From positions 97,686,001-97,750,000 of the forward strand of contig NC_092333.1 in assembly GCF_046630445.1 (NCBI RefSeq): a stretch of DNA of 64,000 nt, given 5' to 3'. The stretch's first letter is position 1; the number at the start of each line of letters is the position of its first letter. The translations under genes and the position numbers were made by a program. This document shows, in pieces, positions 25,170-46,296 of this stretch. This stretch comes from Rutidosis leptorrhynchoides. Its lineage: Eukaryota; Streptophyta; Magnoliopsida; Asterales; Asteraceae. The notes beneath the pieces are model-generated. The model was given only the letters and a program-made list of their open reading frames with translations. It did not search any database and was not told the DNA's origin.

Positions 25170-25589
25170 CTCGTACGATCAGATGAAGGATTTTCGATAA
25201 GAAATAGATTATAGGATGTAGATTAGTACCCTGCAATACATAATTTACATATGCATATATAATACTAAAATTCCATAAGTTACAGAGGAATCTACGGAAT
25301 ATGTTAGGTAAAGTTTACAGTAATAGATATGCTAAGATATGAATTAGCAGATACGCTAAAATATGAATTTTGTCTATACACTATTCATGCAATCCAGGCA
25401 GTAAGATATATCTAGATTAAGAGTGATAAACAAGTGATTCCCTAAGAATGATAAGCAGGAAATTTTCGACACGAAATGATAAGCAAAACTTTTGACATGC
25501 AGACACGGTCGGAGTCCAGACTCACTAATGCATCCTAACGACTTATCAGTTAGACACACTAATGCAAGACCTGGTTCGCTAAGACCACC

Positions 25590-25601
25590 ACTCTGATACC
25601 A
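25590..25601 (-). other. Primer binding site, element A
   Basis: TGGTATCAGAGT in sense orientation, two bases from the LTR end. It is complementary to the 3' end of initiator-Met tRNA except at the last base. Confidence 0.75.
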
Positions 25602-25603
25602 AC

Positions 25604-26165
25604 TGAAGGGACCCGTCCTAATCCATCCGGACAAAGTCCACATCGATTATAAACGATTCACAATAGTTGATTACATCGAGAGGTATTTCACCTCTATATA
25701 ATACATTTTACAAACATTTCATTCGTTTTGAAAAGACAAACTTCCTTACATCGAAAGTTGACGATATGCATACCATTTTATAATATATCTAGCTATAATT
25801 GACTTAATAATAATCTTGATGAACTCGACGACTCGAGTGCAACGTCTTTTGAAATATGTCATGAATGACTCCAAGTAATGTCTATAATATAAGCAAATGC
25901 ACAGCGAAAGATTTCTTTCATACCTGAGAATAAACATGCTTTAAAGTGTCAACCAAAAGATTGGTGAGTTCATTAGTTTATCATAACAATCATTTCTATT
26001 ATTTTAATAGACCACAAGATTTCATATTTTCCATTTCCCATAAACATACGTCCCATGCATAGAGACAAAAATCATTCATATGGATTGAACCCTGGTAACT
26101 GACATTAACTAGATGCATATAAGAATATCCCCTATCATTCAGGGAAATCCTTCGGACATGATATA
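25604..26165 (-). repeat. Element A upstream (5') LTR, partial
   Basis: It starts TGAAGGGACCCGTCC, matching 17391 onward, and stops inside the phrase GACATGATATA, where element B begins with TGAAATGTCCC at 26166. The uninterrupted phrase is seen in the other LTR near 17940-17952. ATATA (26161-26165) is therefore the expected left target duplicate of B. Confidence 0.85.
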
Positions 26166-29100
26166 TGAAATGTCCCGTTCATATTGGTTATAAACGTTCC
26201 ATATTAATTGATTTCGTTGCGATGTTTTGACCTCTATATGAGGCGTTTTTCAAAGACTGCATTCATTTTTAAAACAACCATAACCTTTATTTTATCAATA
26301 AAGGTTTCAAAAGCATTACGTAGATTATCAAATAATGATAATCTAAAATATATTGTTTACACACGACCATTACATAATGGTTTACAATAGAAATATATTA
26401 CATCGACATATGTTTCTTGAATGCAGTTTTTACACAATATCATACAAATATGGACTCCAAATCTTGTCCTTATTTTAGTATGCAACAGCGGAAGCTCTTA
26501 GTATTCACCTGAGAATAAACATGCTTTAAACGTCAACAAAAATGTTGGTGAGTTATAGGTTTAACCTATATATATCAAATCATAAAAATAAACTACAAGA
26601 TTTCATATTACAATACACATCCCATACATAGAGATAAAAATCATTCATATAGTGAACACCTGGTAACCAACATTAACAAGATGCATATATAAGAATATCC
26701 CCATCATTCCGGGACACCCTTCGGATATGATATTAATTTCGAAGTACTAAAGCATCCGGTACTTTGGATGGGGTTTGTTAGGCCCAATAGATCTATCTTT
26801 AAGATTCGCGTCAATTAGGGTTTCTGTTCCCTAATTCTTAGATTACCAGACTTAATAAAAAGGGGCATATTCGATTTCGATAATTCAACCATAGAATGTA
26901 GTTTCACGTACTTGTGTCTATTTTGTAAATCATTTATAAAACCTGCATGTATTCTCATCCCAAAAATATTAGATTTTAAAAGTGGGACTATAACTCACTT
27001 TCACAGATTTTTACTTCGTCGGGAAGTAAGACTTGGCCACTGGTCGATTCACGAACCTATAACAAATATGTACATATATATCAAAGTATGTTCAAAATAT
27101 ATTTACAACATTTTTAATACGTTTTACTGTTTTAAGTTTATTAAGTCAGCTGCCCTTGTTAGTAACCTACAACTAGTTGTCCATAATTAGATGTACATAA
27201 ATAAATCAATATATATTATCTTGAATCAATCCACGACCCAGTGTATACACGTCTCAGGCTAAATCACAACTCAAAGTATATATATTTTTGGAATCAACCT
27301 CAACCCTGTATAGCTAACTCTAACATTACTGCATATAGAGTGTCTTTGGTTGTTCCAAATAATATATATACATGGGTCGATATGATATGTCAAAACATTT
27401 GCATACGTGTCTATGGTATCCCAAGATTACATAATATATTAGAATACATGTATAATACAATATAAGTTAGCTAGGATATGATTTGTATAGATTCGTTAAA
27501 CATTTTCCGTAGCTAAAAAGATCAAAAATATCCAATCTTGTTTTACCCATAACTTCTTCGTTTTAAATCCGTTTTGAGTGAATCCAATTGCTATGGTTTC
27601 ATATTGAACTTAAGTTTATGAATCTATACAGAAAAAGTATAAGTTTATAGTCAGAATTACAGGTTACAAGTTGTTTTTGTAAAGATAGTCATTTCAGTCG
27701 AAAGAACAACGTCTAGATGACCATTTTGGCAAACATACTTCTACTTTGAGTTTAACCATGATTTTTGGATATAGTTTCATATTCATAAGAAAAATTATTT
27801 TCCCAGAAGAACAACTTTTAAATCAAAATTTATCATAGTTTTTAATTAACTAACCCAAAACAGCCCGCGGTGTTACTACAACGGCGTATATCCGGTTTTA
27901 CGGTGTTTTTCGTGTTTTTCGGTTTTAAATCATTAAGTTAGCATATCATATAGATATAGAACATGTGTTTAGTTGATTTTAAAAGTCAAGTTAGAAGGAT
28001 TAACTTTTGTTTGCGAACAAGTTTAGAATTAACTAAACAATGTTCTAGTGATTTCAAGTTTAAACCTTCGAATAAGATAGCTTTATATGTATGAATCGAA
28101 TGATGTTATGAACATCATTACTACCTCAAGTTTTCTGGATAAAACTACTGGAAATGAGAAAAACGGATCTAGCTTCAAAGGATCCTTGGATGGCTTGAAA
28201 GTTCTTGAAGCAGAATCATGACACGAAAACAAGTTCAAGTAAGATTTTCACTCGAAATAAGATTGTTATAGTTATAGAAATTGAATCAAAGTTTGAATAT
28301 GAGTATTACCTTGTATTATAAAGATATCTTACTGTAAATAAGAAAGATTTCTTGAAGTTGGATGATCACTTTACAAGATTGGAAGTAAGCTAGAAAACTT
28401 GGAAGTATTCTTGATTTTATGAAACTAGAACTTATAGAATTTATGAAGAACACTTAGAACTTGAAGATAGAACTTGAGAGAGATCACTTAGATGAAGAAA
28501 ATTGAAGAATGAAAGTGTTTGTAGGTGTTTTTGGTCGTTGGTATATGGATTAGATATAAAGGATGTGTAATTTTGTTTTCATGTAAATAAGTCATGAATG
28601 ATTACTCATATTTTTGTAATTTTATGAGATATTTCATGCTAGTTGCCAAATGATGATTCCCACATGTGTTAGGTGACTCACATGGGCTGCTAAGAGCTGA
28701 TCATTGGAGTGTATATACCAATAGTACATACATCTAAAAGCTGTGTATTGTACGAGTACGAATACATGTGCATACGAGTAGAATTGTTGATGAAACTGAA
28801 CGAGGATGTAATTGTAAGCATTTTTGTTAAGTAGAAGTATTTTGATAAGTGTATTGAAGTCTTTCAAAAGTGTATGAATACATATTAAAACACTACATGT
28901 ATATACATTTTAACTGAGTCGTTAAGTCATCGTTAGTCGTTACATGTAAATGTTGATTTGAAACCTTGAAGTTAACGATCTTGTTAAATGTTGTTAACCC
29001 AATGTTTATTATATCTAATGAGATGTTAAATTATTATATTATCATGATATTATGATATATTAATATATCTTAATATGATATATATACATTTAAATGTCGT

Positions 29101-29619
29101 TACAATGATAATCGTTACATATATGTCTCGTTTCGAAATCATTAAGTTAGTAGTCTTGTTTTTACATATGTAGTTCATTGTTAACACACTTAATGATATA
29201 TTTAAATATCATTTTATCATGTTAAATAAAGTGTATCAATATCTTAATATGATACATATGTATTTAGTAGACGTTATCATAACGATAATCGTTATATATA
29301 TCATTTCGAGTTTCTTAACTTAGTAATCTCATTTCTTATGTATATCACACATTGTTAATATACTTAGTGAGATACTTACTTATCATAATCTCATGTCAAC
29401 CATATATGTATGTCTATGTATACCACAACATGTAGTTTTTACAAATTTGTAACGTTCGTGAATCGCCGGTCAACTTTGGTGATCAATTGTCTATATGAAA
29501 CTTATTTCATTTAATCAAGTCTTAACAAGTTTGATTGCTTAACACGTTGGAAATATTTAGTCATGTAAATATCAATCTCAATTAATATATATAAACATGG
29601 AAAAGTTCGGGTCACTACA
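26166..29619 (-). repeat. Element B downstream (3') LTR
   Basis: 3454 bp. In sense it runs from TGTAGTGACCCGAAC (29619) to CGGGACATTTCA (26166). It is of the same family as the solo LTR at 12909-16184 and the LTR at 60596-63873. The LTR core hairpin CAACA-AAAA-TGTTG is at 26534-26547. No gene is supported inside. Confidence 0.9.
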
Positions 29620-29655
29620 TTACCTACCCGTTAAATAAATTTCGTCCCGAAATTT
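29620..29655 (-). promoter_or_regulatory. Element B polypurine tract and palindrome
   Basis: In sense, the pol stop is followed at once by the palindrome AAATTTCGGGACGAAATTT (29637-29655), then ATTTAACGGGTAGGTAA and the LTR start TGTAGTG. Confidence 0.8.
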
Positions 29656-30156
29656 TAAGTTGTTGAAGGTGTTGACGAATCTTCTGGAAATAGATGCGGG
29701 TATTTCTTCTTCATCTGATCTTCATGCTCCCATGTGAACTCGGGTCCTCTACGAGCATTCCATCGAACCTTAACAATTGGAATCTTGTTTTGCTTAAGTC
29801 TCTTAACCTCACGATCCATTATTTCGACGAGTTCTTCAATGAACTGAAGTTTTTCATTGATTTGGATTTCGTCCAACGGAATAATGAGATCTTCTTTAGC
29901 AAAAAATTTCTTCAAATTCGAGACGTGGAAAGTGTTATGTACAGCCGCGAGTTGTTGAGGTAGCTCCAGTTGGTAAGCTACTGGTCCGACACGATCTATA
30001 ATCTTGAATGGTCCAATGTACCTTGGATTTAGTTTCCCCCGTTTACAAAATCAAACAACGCCTTTCCAAGGTGAAACCTTAAGCATTACCATTTCTCCAA
30101 TTTCAAACTCTATATCTTTTCTTTTACTGTCCGCGTAGCTCTTTTGTCGACTCTGG
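29655..30156 (-). pseudogene. Element B pol, 3' fragment (integrase tail and chromodomain-like end)
   Basis: Translation runs from the insertion point of D to the pol stop. It includes the GPY/F-type text [19 protein letters not shown], then [10 protein letters not shown]. The ending is chromodomain-like, with [19 protein letters not shown] and KKKYPHLF. One in-frame TGA replaces a probable Arg codon near 30043. It aligns throughout with E's polyprotein residues from about 1328 to the C-terminus. The upstream part resumes at 41599. Confidence 0.85.
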
Positions 30157-31338
30157 TGAAGCGACCCGTCCTAATCCATCCGGACGAAGTCCATATCGAT
30201 TATAAACGATTCACAACAGTTGATTACATCGCGAGGTACTTGACCTCTATATGATACATTTTACAAACATTGCATTCGTTTTTGAAAAGACAATCTTTCA
30301 TTACATCGAAAATTGACGGCATGCATACCATTTCATAATATATATCAAACTATAATTGACTTAATAATAATCTTGATGAACTCAACGACTCGAATGCAAC
30401 GTCTTTTGAAATATGCCGTGAATGACTCCAAGTAATATCTTTAAAATGAGTAAATGCACAGCGGAAGATTTCTTTCATACCTGAGAATAAACATGCTTTA
30501 AAGTGTCAACCAAAAGGTTGGTGAGTTCATTAGTTTATCATAAAGAATCATTTCATAATTTTAATAGACCACAAGATTTCATATTTCCAATTCTCATAAA
30601 CATACGTCCCATGCATAGAGACAAAAATCATTCATATGGATTGAACACCTGGTAACCGATATTCACAATCTGTATATAAGAATATCCCCATCATTCCGGG
30701 ATCCTCCTTCGAACATGATATAAATTTCGAAGTACTAAAGCATCCGGTACTTTGGATGGGGCTTGTTGGGCCCGATAGATCTACCTTTAGAGTTCGCGTC
30801 AATTAGGGGGTCTGTTTCCTAATTCTTAGGCTACCAAGCTAAAAGGGGCATATTCGGCTTCGATCATTCAACCATATAATGTAGTTTCAATTACTTGTGT
30901 CTATTTCGTAAAATATTTATAAAAGTAGCGCATGTATTCTCAGTCCCAAAAATATATATTGCAAAAGCATTTAAAAAGGGAGTAATGAAACTCACCGTAT
31001 TGTATTTTGTAGTAAAAATACATATAACGACATTGAACAACTAAACGATGCAAGGATGGCCTCGGATTCACGAACCTATATCATTTGTATAATTATTAAA
31101 ATATATAATGGAGTCACATAATTTCATTTATTATTATTTGTTATTTATATATTTTAGTTATATAGAATTTATTCTAAAAATCCATTAAAACATTTACTTA
31201 TATTATATCTTACATTATATGTTATATATATTTATTTGTATATATATTTAAAATAATTAATATTATATATTTAGTTGTATCAATATATCTATATATATAT
31301 ATTATATGATCAGTATTATATTTAAAATCATTTGTTGG

Positions 31339-31425
<87 letters not shown>

Positions 31426-31594
31426 TGAGAAATATAATTATAGTATATGTAATAAGTATATTTTATATACAAAATATTTGTCTGGTTAAAGAAATAGTTT
31501 TGATAATAATAATGATTTAATAATAATAATAATAGTAATAACTAATATTGATAATACTTATTAATAATACTAATACTAATAATAATTCTAACAC

Positions 31595-31656
<62 letters not shown>

Positions 31657-33289
31657 AATGATAAGTGTGATGATAATAATAATATCCATAATCATAATAA
31701 TAATATTAATACTAAAATGGTAACATTAAATAATAATAATATTAATAATACTTATAGTAATTAATGATAATAACAATAATAATAATACCTAAGGATGATA
31801 CTAAAATGATAATAATTTTCATGATACAATAATTATAATACTTTAAATGTAAATATGATAATAATAAGTATAATACAAAAGACTACCTCAAAAGAAATGA
31901 GTTCCAAAAAGAAAACAGCTCGCGCCCGGGTTCGAACCCCAGACCTCTCGATACCCGACACAACCACTTAACCATCCAGTCCAATTCGTTTTTCTGCAAT
32001 AATAGCCAAACCATAACTATATAACCCCTAACTATTTTGTTCTAAGTTCATCTTCTTCTTCAATCCACTAGCTAATCAATCGACATCTTACAGGTTTAAA
32101 TGGGACATGGTTTTGAAACAAACGGACGTAAATGTGATTGAAATACAATTGATCATATTTGAGGTTCTTATGTTCAATCAGACACGAGAAAAAAATAACT
32201 AAATAAATAAACTGCTGTAAGTCACGGTTCCAAAAAATAAACTCCAAAATTGATTGAGATTTTAAGAACGTTTTAGCTAAAGTTTATAACACAAAATATG
32301 TCTCAAATCATTCATAAAAACATTATAAATTATCAATTTAACTTAAATCTAATCAGAAAACCCGAATTTAATTGAAGAACAAACTTTGACTTTTTAAAAC
32401 CCAAACTTTGACTCGAAAATTCATACATAATTTGAGGAATTAGAGATTGAAAACTTACAGATAGTATAAATGAATCATTCCTAACACTCTTGCATTTTTA
32501 GATTTGAAAGATTGATTCGTTAATTCGCTATTGATTAAAAGATGTCATAACAGAGGTCTCGAACCCCTCTCTTCGGTTTTCTGTTTTAATTCCCCAATTA
32601 CTGGGAGCTAAAAGTGATAGTAATTGATAATGGTGATGGAAGAATCGAAAGAATTAACATAGAATGATTGGTCTGGTTTTCTTTTTGTAGACTTTCTGAC
32701 AAAGAATCACAGATAAACAGATTGACAGAAAAAAATAAAATAGCAGGTAGTGATAACAATAATGCGTGTATATCTGTTTTTATATACAATATAATTAATA
32801 TTAATAATTTAATGATTAACTTAATAGTATTAATACAGTTAATATTAATAATGATAATCATAATAATAATAATAATTACATTAATAATAATAAATAATAA
32901 TGATACACAAGACAATAAAAAAATATAAAACAATAAAATTGATAATAATAATGTTATTAAATAAATTATGTTATTTTCTATTGGCTATAATATTAATAAT
33001 ATTTTATAATCATAACAATTCTAAGGATAATGGTAATAATAATAACTAATAATAATACAAATAATATAAAAGATATAACATGTTTCATGTATTCAATTTT
33101 CATATAACTATGTGTATTTTATATTAGAGATAATAATATTAGTAATACAAATGTTAATATTAATATTAATAATTAATAATAATAATGAAAATGATGATAT
33201 TAATATTAATACAATAATTTTATTTAAACTTGTGATATATTACAATTTATTAATTATATCATATTTTCTATAATATTTCATATTTATAA

Positions 33290-33384
<95 letters not shown>

Positions 33385-33583
33385 CCTATGTTTAGAATTC
33401 ATATATATTTACATTTTTATTTACACACAAATATTCGTGAATCGTCGAGAATAGTCATAGGATAAATGGATATATGAAATAGTTCAAAACTTTTGAGACT
33501 CAACATTACAGACTTTGCTTATCGTGTTGGAAACATATAAAGATTAAGTTTAAAATTTGGTCGGAAATTCCCGGGTCATCACA
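30157..33583 (-). repeat. Element D downstream (3') LTR
   Basis: Family A/D LTR (sense TGTGATGACCCGGG to GGGTCGCTTCA). Core hairpin CAACC-AAAA-GGTTG at 30507-30520. (AT)n at 31340-31421 and 33298-33378, (TAA)n at 31600-31651. A tRNA-like module lies at 31921-31980, and a lone B-box-like GGGGTTCGAGACC near 32550-32568. Confidence 0.92.
31921..31980 (-). ncRNA. tRNA-like module in element D downstream LTR
   Basis: On the minus strand, TGGATGGTTAAGTGGTTG (A-box-like; TGGTTAAGTGG fits the Pol III A-box pattern) is followed about 30 bp later by GGGGTTCGAACCCGGGC, a near-perfect B box. It is homologous in place to the modules in A. It may be a tRNA-derived SINE head; whether Pol III uses it is unknown. 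Confidence 0.5.
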
Positions 33584-33619
33584 GTACCTACCCGTTAAAG
33601 AAATTTCGTCCCGAAATTT
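33584..33619 (-). promoter_or_regulatory. Element D polypurine tract and palindrome
   Basis: Palindrome AAATTTCGGGACGAAATTT (33601-33619), then CTTTAACGGGTAGGTAC and the LTR start. The arrangement is identical to element A. Confidence 0.8.
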
Positions 33620-34689
33620 GAGTGAGATGGTCATGGCTAACAATAAAAATGTTTTCATGACGAATATGAGTTGACAACTTGAGTTTTATCATCATTGAGT
33701 AATATGGATAAAATAATTCGATTATTCGAAGAGTACGAATGAAGCTATCACAAAAGATTGGAATAGGAAAAATAAAGATTCGTTTTAACTTTTTGGCAGA
33801 GTTAGGGTTGAATTCCGGAATTCAAGGGATTTAAAAGAAAATCTTGGAAATCTATAAGATCTGATTCTTCGAGATTTAAGGAAATTAGGATCTCTTTAAT
33901 TAAATGCGGTGATCTGCCACGATTGTTCTATCAAGTAATTTCATTATAAATTTACCTCTTCCGTTTTATTATTCTCATCATTCCTATACTTTTTTCCCTA
34001 ATCCATACATCTAAAAATTGCAACAACGCTTAATCCAGTTCTGATCCTTGTTTTTATTCTGACTATCGTATCTGTCTTTATTCTTTTCCAACTTTCACCG
34101 GAGGATTCCATTCACTTCTACTATTACCTTGGGGTTATAATATTTCTAATTCTCCCGTGTCTTTATATTGCTATACGCACTGATATCCACAATTTGTAAT
34201 TTCGGTGTTGTTGTTGGGCTTTATATTTTCCCTTATATTTTGGAGTCCCTGCTTCCGTCTTTTATAATCATTATCATTCACAGTTAATGCTCTCTCTTAT
34301 TTGCTGTAATTTATACCCCCTTTCTATTTCAGAGCTTCATGCTTTTGTTTTCTTTTCGCAAGTAATGGTCCAGAATTCGCAAGTATTGAATTTCGAATGA
34401 ACTTAATGTTCTAAACAAGAAAGAACGTAATCGCACGATTTAATTTGTCAAATTACCTGATGTTCTGAGAATAGAACTATCAAGAATATTCTTTCTTGAT
34501 ATGTTCGGAAGTTAAGCAGAACGAAAGAGTTATGTAACATGGCATATGATGACGTTAGGATCTGTGAATCATCACGTCCCATTAGAAACTCAGCATGACT
34601 TACTGTAATATAATCACGTTGATCAAGTGTCATTATATTATACTAACTCATGCATCAGTTCCCAACATTACTTCAATAATATTACTATT

Positions 34690-35520
34690 TTAAGCTCGAA
34701 AGTTTACAGAATATAGAAACTAATAGTTTCTATATGATGTAACACTGATATCACGAAGAGATTATTGATTTCAGATACGAATAGTTATGAAAAATATCTT
34801 CAGAAATATGGAGGATATTTATAATGAAAGATACGATGATATCTTAGAATTTCTAATATCGATGGGTGATGAAGAAGATTTATCCGTAAGGGTTTAGATT
34901 CGGAAGCAAGGTATTTGCTAAAGATTTCATCAGAAACAGAATCATTTGGATTCTTTGAAGTCAAACTTATTCCTTGTGATTTGTCCACGGCTTCCTTCAT
35001 AGTTTCGCATGATCCGCTTTTCGGTACTAAATTTTCTATTGAATGTTTTCAATATAATGATACACAGGAAGCACGAAGAGGTATATAATTTCGGACGGGA
35101 ATATTTATGAAAATATCCTCAGAAATATCGAAGATATTGATGATAATATTTTGGAATTTCTAAGTTCGATAGTTGATGGAGAAAAATTTCCGTAAGATTT
35201 TAACATGACTTTGGAGCAAGATATTCTCTAAAGATTTCAACGGATCCAGAATTATCTGGATTCTTTGAATATAGGGTATGGTCCTTGTATTTGTCCTTGG
35301 TCTCCTTCATGGTTAACTCTATCCGTTTTCCAGTTCCAACATTTCTGAGATTTTCCAACATATTATTCTTTATTATCAAACTTCCGACGACTAAGGTCGT
35401 TTACAGTTGCCCGCAGTTTCTGCTGCTTCATTCAGCTTTTTCAAAGTTCAATGTATTGATTCGTAGGCTGGGTACTTTTCAAAATTTCATAATTGAAGGT
35501 CGTAATTCTAGGAGATAATT
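34690..35520 (-). pseudogene. Duplicated ORF-remnant region in element D
   Basis: The stretch homologous to A's 22691-23011 occurs twice in tandem. The first copy is about 34740-35010, with the frame 34800-35000 ending in the same YHRIFHYKYPPYF text as A. A more diverged second copy lies at about 35070-35330. A's single copy continues into sequence matching 35330-35520. No recognised domain; coding value is doubtful. Confidence 0.45.
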
Positions 35521-36229
35521 GTTATATGTATACATATAACTATTGATGTAAAAATACTACGAAATTCGAAATACTAATTGCTGATTCTCGGTAATTGGTA
35601 TGGCAATTATTGTTATAGGGTATAGATGTATACATGATGGGGTATCAATGAATATAATGATTTTTCGGAAAGTCCAAATTCATTGAAGTTGCTGGTAAGT
35701 TTACTGCTAATGCGGTGGAATATAAACGGTTCCCCGGTAACGGTGACGACAGGCAAACTTATATATCGAGGTTATAATAAGGCTAATTCGAATGGAAGTC
35801 GAAGTTGATTTGCTGAAGCTATGACAAAATTGGCTAATTGGAAAAAGAGTTGAAATGTTATTTTCGGTAATAACAATGCCAAAGGAGCTAGAACGGACAC
35901 GTGTTAAACGTTTACACAGGTTCCGAGTGTTTTCAGGTGCATAACTATATGCATCAATCTTTTCTTCCGTAGATGAAGTGCGGTTGGTTCATCCTCTCGA
36001 TTGAAGTGTTTTTAAGAATCATGAAAGGTTTGAACGCAGATTGGAATCGTCAAGATACAAATGAGGTTTAAGATGAAATCAAGTGGCAAACTTGAAGAAT
36101 TGTTTAGTTTCATATGTTATAATCAATATTTTAATTCATTTTAATTGTCCAATGTTATTAGTCCACAGTCGATAGTCCACATTGACAGTCCAATAATTCA
36201 TATACAGTTTAATATATAATATTCGAATT

Positions 36230-36425
36230 AATTAATATGTATCGTGACCCGTATTCGTCTCAGACTCGATCACAACTCAAACTATATATATTATTGTAGA
36301 ATCAACCTCAACCCTGTATAGAGAACTCGATCATTACTACATATAGAGTGTCTATGGTGATTCCAAATAATATATATAGATGCGTCGATATGATATGTCA
36401 AAACCTTGTATACGTGTCCCGATAT
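36230..36425. repeat. LTR-like segment embedded in element D's internal region
   Basis: It matches 23780-23975 of element A and, in the same orientation, the B LTR at 27235-27425 (shared phrases AACCTCAACCCTGTATAG and ATATAGAGTGTCTATGGT). Confidence 0.7.
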
Positions 36426-36857
36426 TTAAAATGCGTAAAATAAATAACAGAAAATTAAATAACGATAAATAAAGTGCGTAAAGTAAATAACAGAAATTAA
36501 ATGACGATAAATAAAATTGCGATAATTAAATTGCGATAAATAAACTGCGATAAATAAAATGTAATCAGTTAGCTAGGAACAGTTAGCTAGGATTTTGTTA
36601 GCGTGGTTTCTTAACAAAATTCCTCATAGTTAATTTGTTTGTTTCTAACAAATTTTATTTTGTCCAATATTTTTCTTCATTATGCCACTTGTTGGATTCT
36701 GATAAATCAAAATCCAAATATGAAATTTGATGAATATGGTTATTCTGTGGTGAACGGATTTGTATATCAGTGGATGTAAGTAGGATAGTAGATGACTGTT
36801 GAATTAGATTTGAAAGAATGTATAGTGTACTTATTAATGTGAAATCTAAATATACCT

Positions 36858-36878
36858 CGGGTATTACCTACCCGTTAA
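36858..36878 (-). promoter_or_regulatory. Internal second copy of the polypurine-tract motif (element D)
   Basis: CGGGTATTACCTACCCGTTAA on the plus strand, the reverse complement of the 3' tract text, lies mid-element between the leader ORF and the rest of the internal region. Confidence 0.6.
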
Positions 36879-37117
36879 AATATTTTCACCATTAATAGTT
36901 TGTACGAAAGAATTTTTAATTACAATCTTTATGAAATAATATATATATACATATATATTTTCTTCAGTCGTAATCATGGATTTAATGAGTCAATGTGATA
37001 TTAAACTCATTAGATTTACGGCTAGAACTAGAGTACATAACCTCTAAAACATTAGAGATTACATAATCGCCATGAAGGACGAAGATAGTTTATGTAGAAC
37101 GATTCGTAGAACGATGA

Positions 37118-37659
37118 TTATGCTTGAGGTACAAAATGAGATATTGAGGCATGGATTGTTGATGATACTGGTGCTGTTATTGATGGTATTGTTGGTGCCG
37201 ATGATGTTGCTGAAGCTAGTAAATTTCGCACTATATTTTTTAATTTTATTACTCGAGCGCGAAGTTCGTTGACTTCTTCTATTATTCCGGAATGATTGTC
37301 TGTCGGAACGAGCGAATGAATAAGGTTTAGAATTTTAAATATAATATAATCGTGGCAATATACTCTGGAAATGAATGTGAGAATGGTGTTTCGAACAGGT
37401 TCGCCGGTAAGTGTTTCAGGTTCTTCGTCAAGAGGAAATTTGGTGGGTGGAAAGGATCGCCTTCTTCTCATCTCCATTGATTAAGTAAGCTACGAGCACA
37501 TCCTCAATTTATCCAGAACAGATGATGGCTAATTGGTTAATCCTTTCCGGTCATACTGCTTTCGGAGCTCGAGTGAAAATCCATGTCGGAATCGCTGTCA
37601 GAATAACTATCGGAATAGCTATCGGAATCTGAGGGACTCGAACTGAGTGAGGGATTCAT
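37118..37659 (-). pseudogene. Broken Ser/Asp-rich leader ORF of element D
   Basis: It starts MNPSLSSSPSDSDSYS at 37659, with runs of Ser/Asp. It is interrupted by TAA (KD-stop where A reads MNQ) and TGA. After a frame change it reads FPLDEEPETLTGEPVRNTI, a hydrophobic stretch, and a Leu-heptad-like segment (EEVNELRARVIKLKNIVRNL), ending FVPQA-stop. It is homologous to A's 24655-25169 and sits just after the primer site. No gag, protease or zinc knuckle is seen. Shared retention in A and D suggests it once mattered to the family, perhaps as a packaging or nucleoprotein component; that is inference. Confidence 0.65.
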
Positions 37660-38067
37660 CTCGTACGATCAGATGAAGTATTTTCGATAAAAAATAGATT
37701 ATAGGATGTAGATTAGTACCCTGCAATACATAATTTACATATGCATATATAATACTAAAATCCCATAAGTTACGGAGGAATCTACGGAAAATGACAGGCA
37801 AAGTTTACAATAACAGATACGCTAAGATATGAATTAGCAGATATGCTAAGATATGAATTTTGTCTATACACTAATCATGCAATCAATGTAATAAGATGTG
37901 TCTAGACTAAGGATGATAAGCAGATAATTTTCGACACAAATGATAAGCAAAACTTGTTGACATATAGACCAGGTCGAAGTCCAGACTCACTAATGCATCC
38001 TAACGACTACTAGTTAGACACACTAATGCAAGACCTGGTTCGCTACGACAACCGCTCTGATACCAAC

Positions 38068-45956
<7,889 letters not shown>

Positions 45957-46104
45957 GGTGTGTCAAGTAGTCGGTGCCATTTCCTTCAAAATAGTCAAAT
46001 GAAACAAGTTAATCATATAGAATATTAAGAGTAGTCAATAGTATCTCGTAGCATAATATGAACTCATTTATAAATGCTTTTTCTTCATATTAGCGTTTTA
46101 AATT

Positions 46105-46125
46105 CGGGTACTACCTACCCGTTAA
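46105..46125 (-). promoter_or_regulatory. Internal second copy of the polypurine-tract motif (element B)
   Basis: CGGGTACTACCTACCCGTTAA on the plus strand is the reverse complement of the 3' tract text. It lies between the F-box-like ORF and gag. Confidence 0.6.
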
Positions 46126-46296
46126 GTTCATACTTAGTAGCTAATATACAATTCAACTACTACAATTCCATATGAAAAACTTGATTATAATAATATATCA
46201 CATACAAATATTCTTCAAACTTACAACTTCGCTATATTACATATAACATGAAATATAGTACACTATGATACAGGACAGTTTTGAAGATAAATCTAG

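Larger units (their letters stand above)
17391..26165 (-). mobile_element. Element A: non-autonomous LTR retrotransposon, upstream LTR interrupted
   Basis: It comprises the downstream LTR 17391-21502 (4112 bp), an internal region 21503-25603 and the first 562 bp of the upstream LTR (25604-26165), where element B is inserted. The primer site TGGTATCAGAGT (complement of 25590-25601) sits two bases from the LTR and fits initiator-Met tRNA. The polypurine tract TTAACGGGTAGGTA adjoins the other LTR. The internal region has no reverse transcriptase or integrase, only relics of two short ORFs shared with element D. By eye, the first 107 bp of the two LTRs differ at about five sites, making A older than D and E. 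The rest of its upstream LTR should lie beyond 64 kb. Confidence 0.85.

Noticed and set aside
26912-27190. ORF reading MCLFCKSFIKPACIL, also near 15175-15438 on the other strand
   Set aside because: It is present wherever the B-family LTR occurs, with shifts between copies. It is better explained as LTR sequence than as a gene.
32598-32933. Hydrophobic ORF also found at 40660-40995
   Set aside because: Mirrored in D's two LTRs and composed of AT-rich simple sequence; no signal of coding use.
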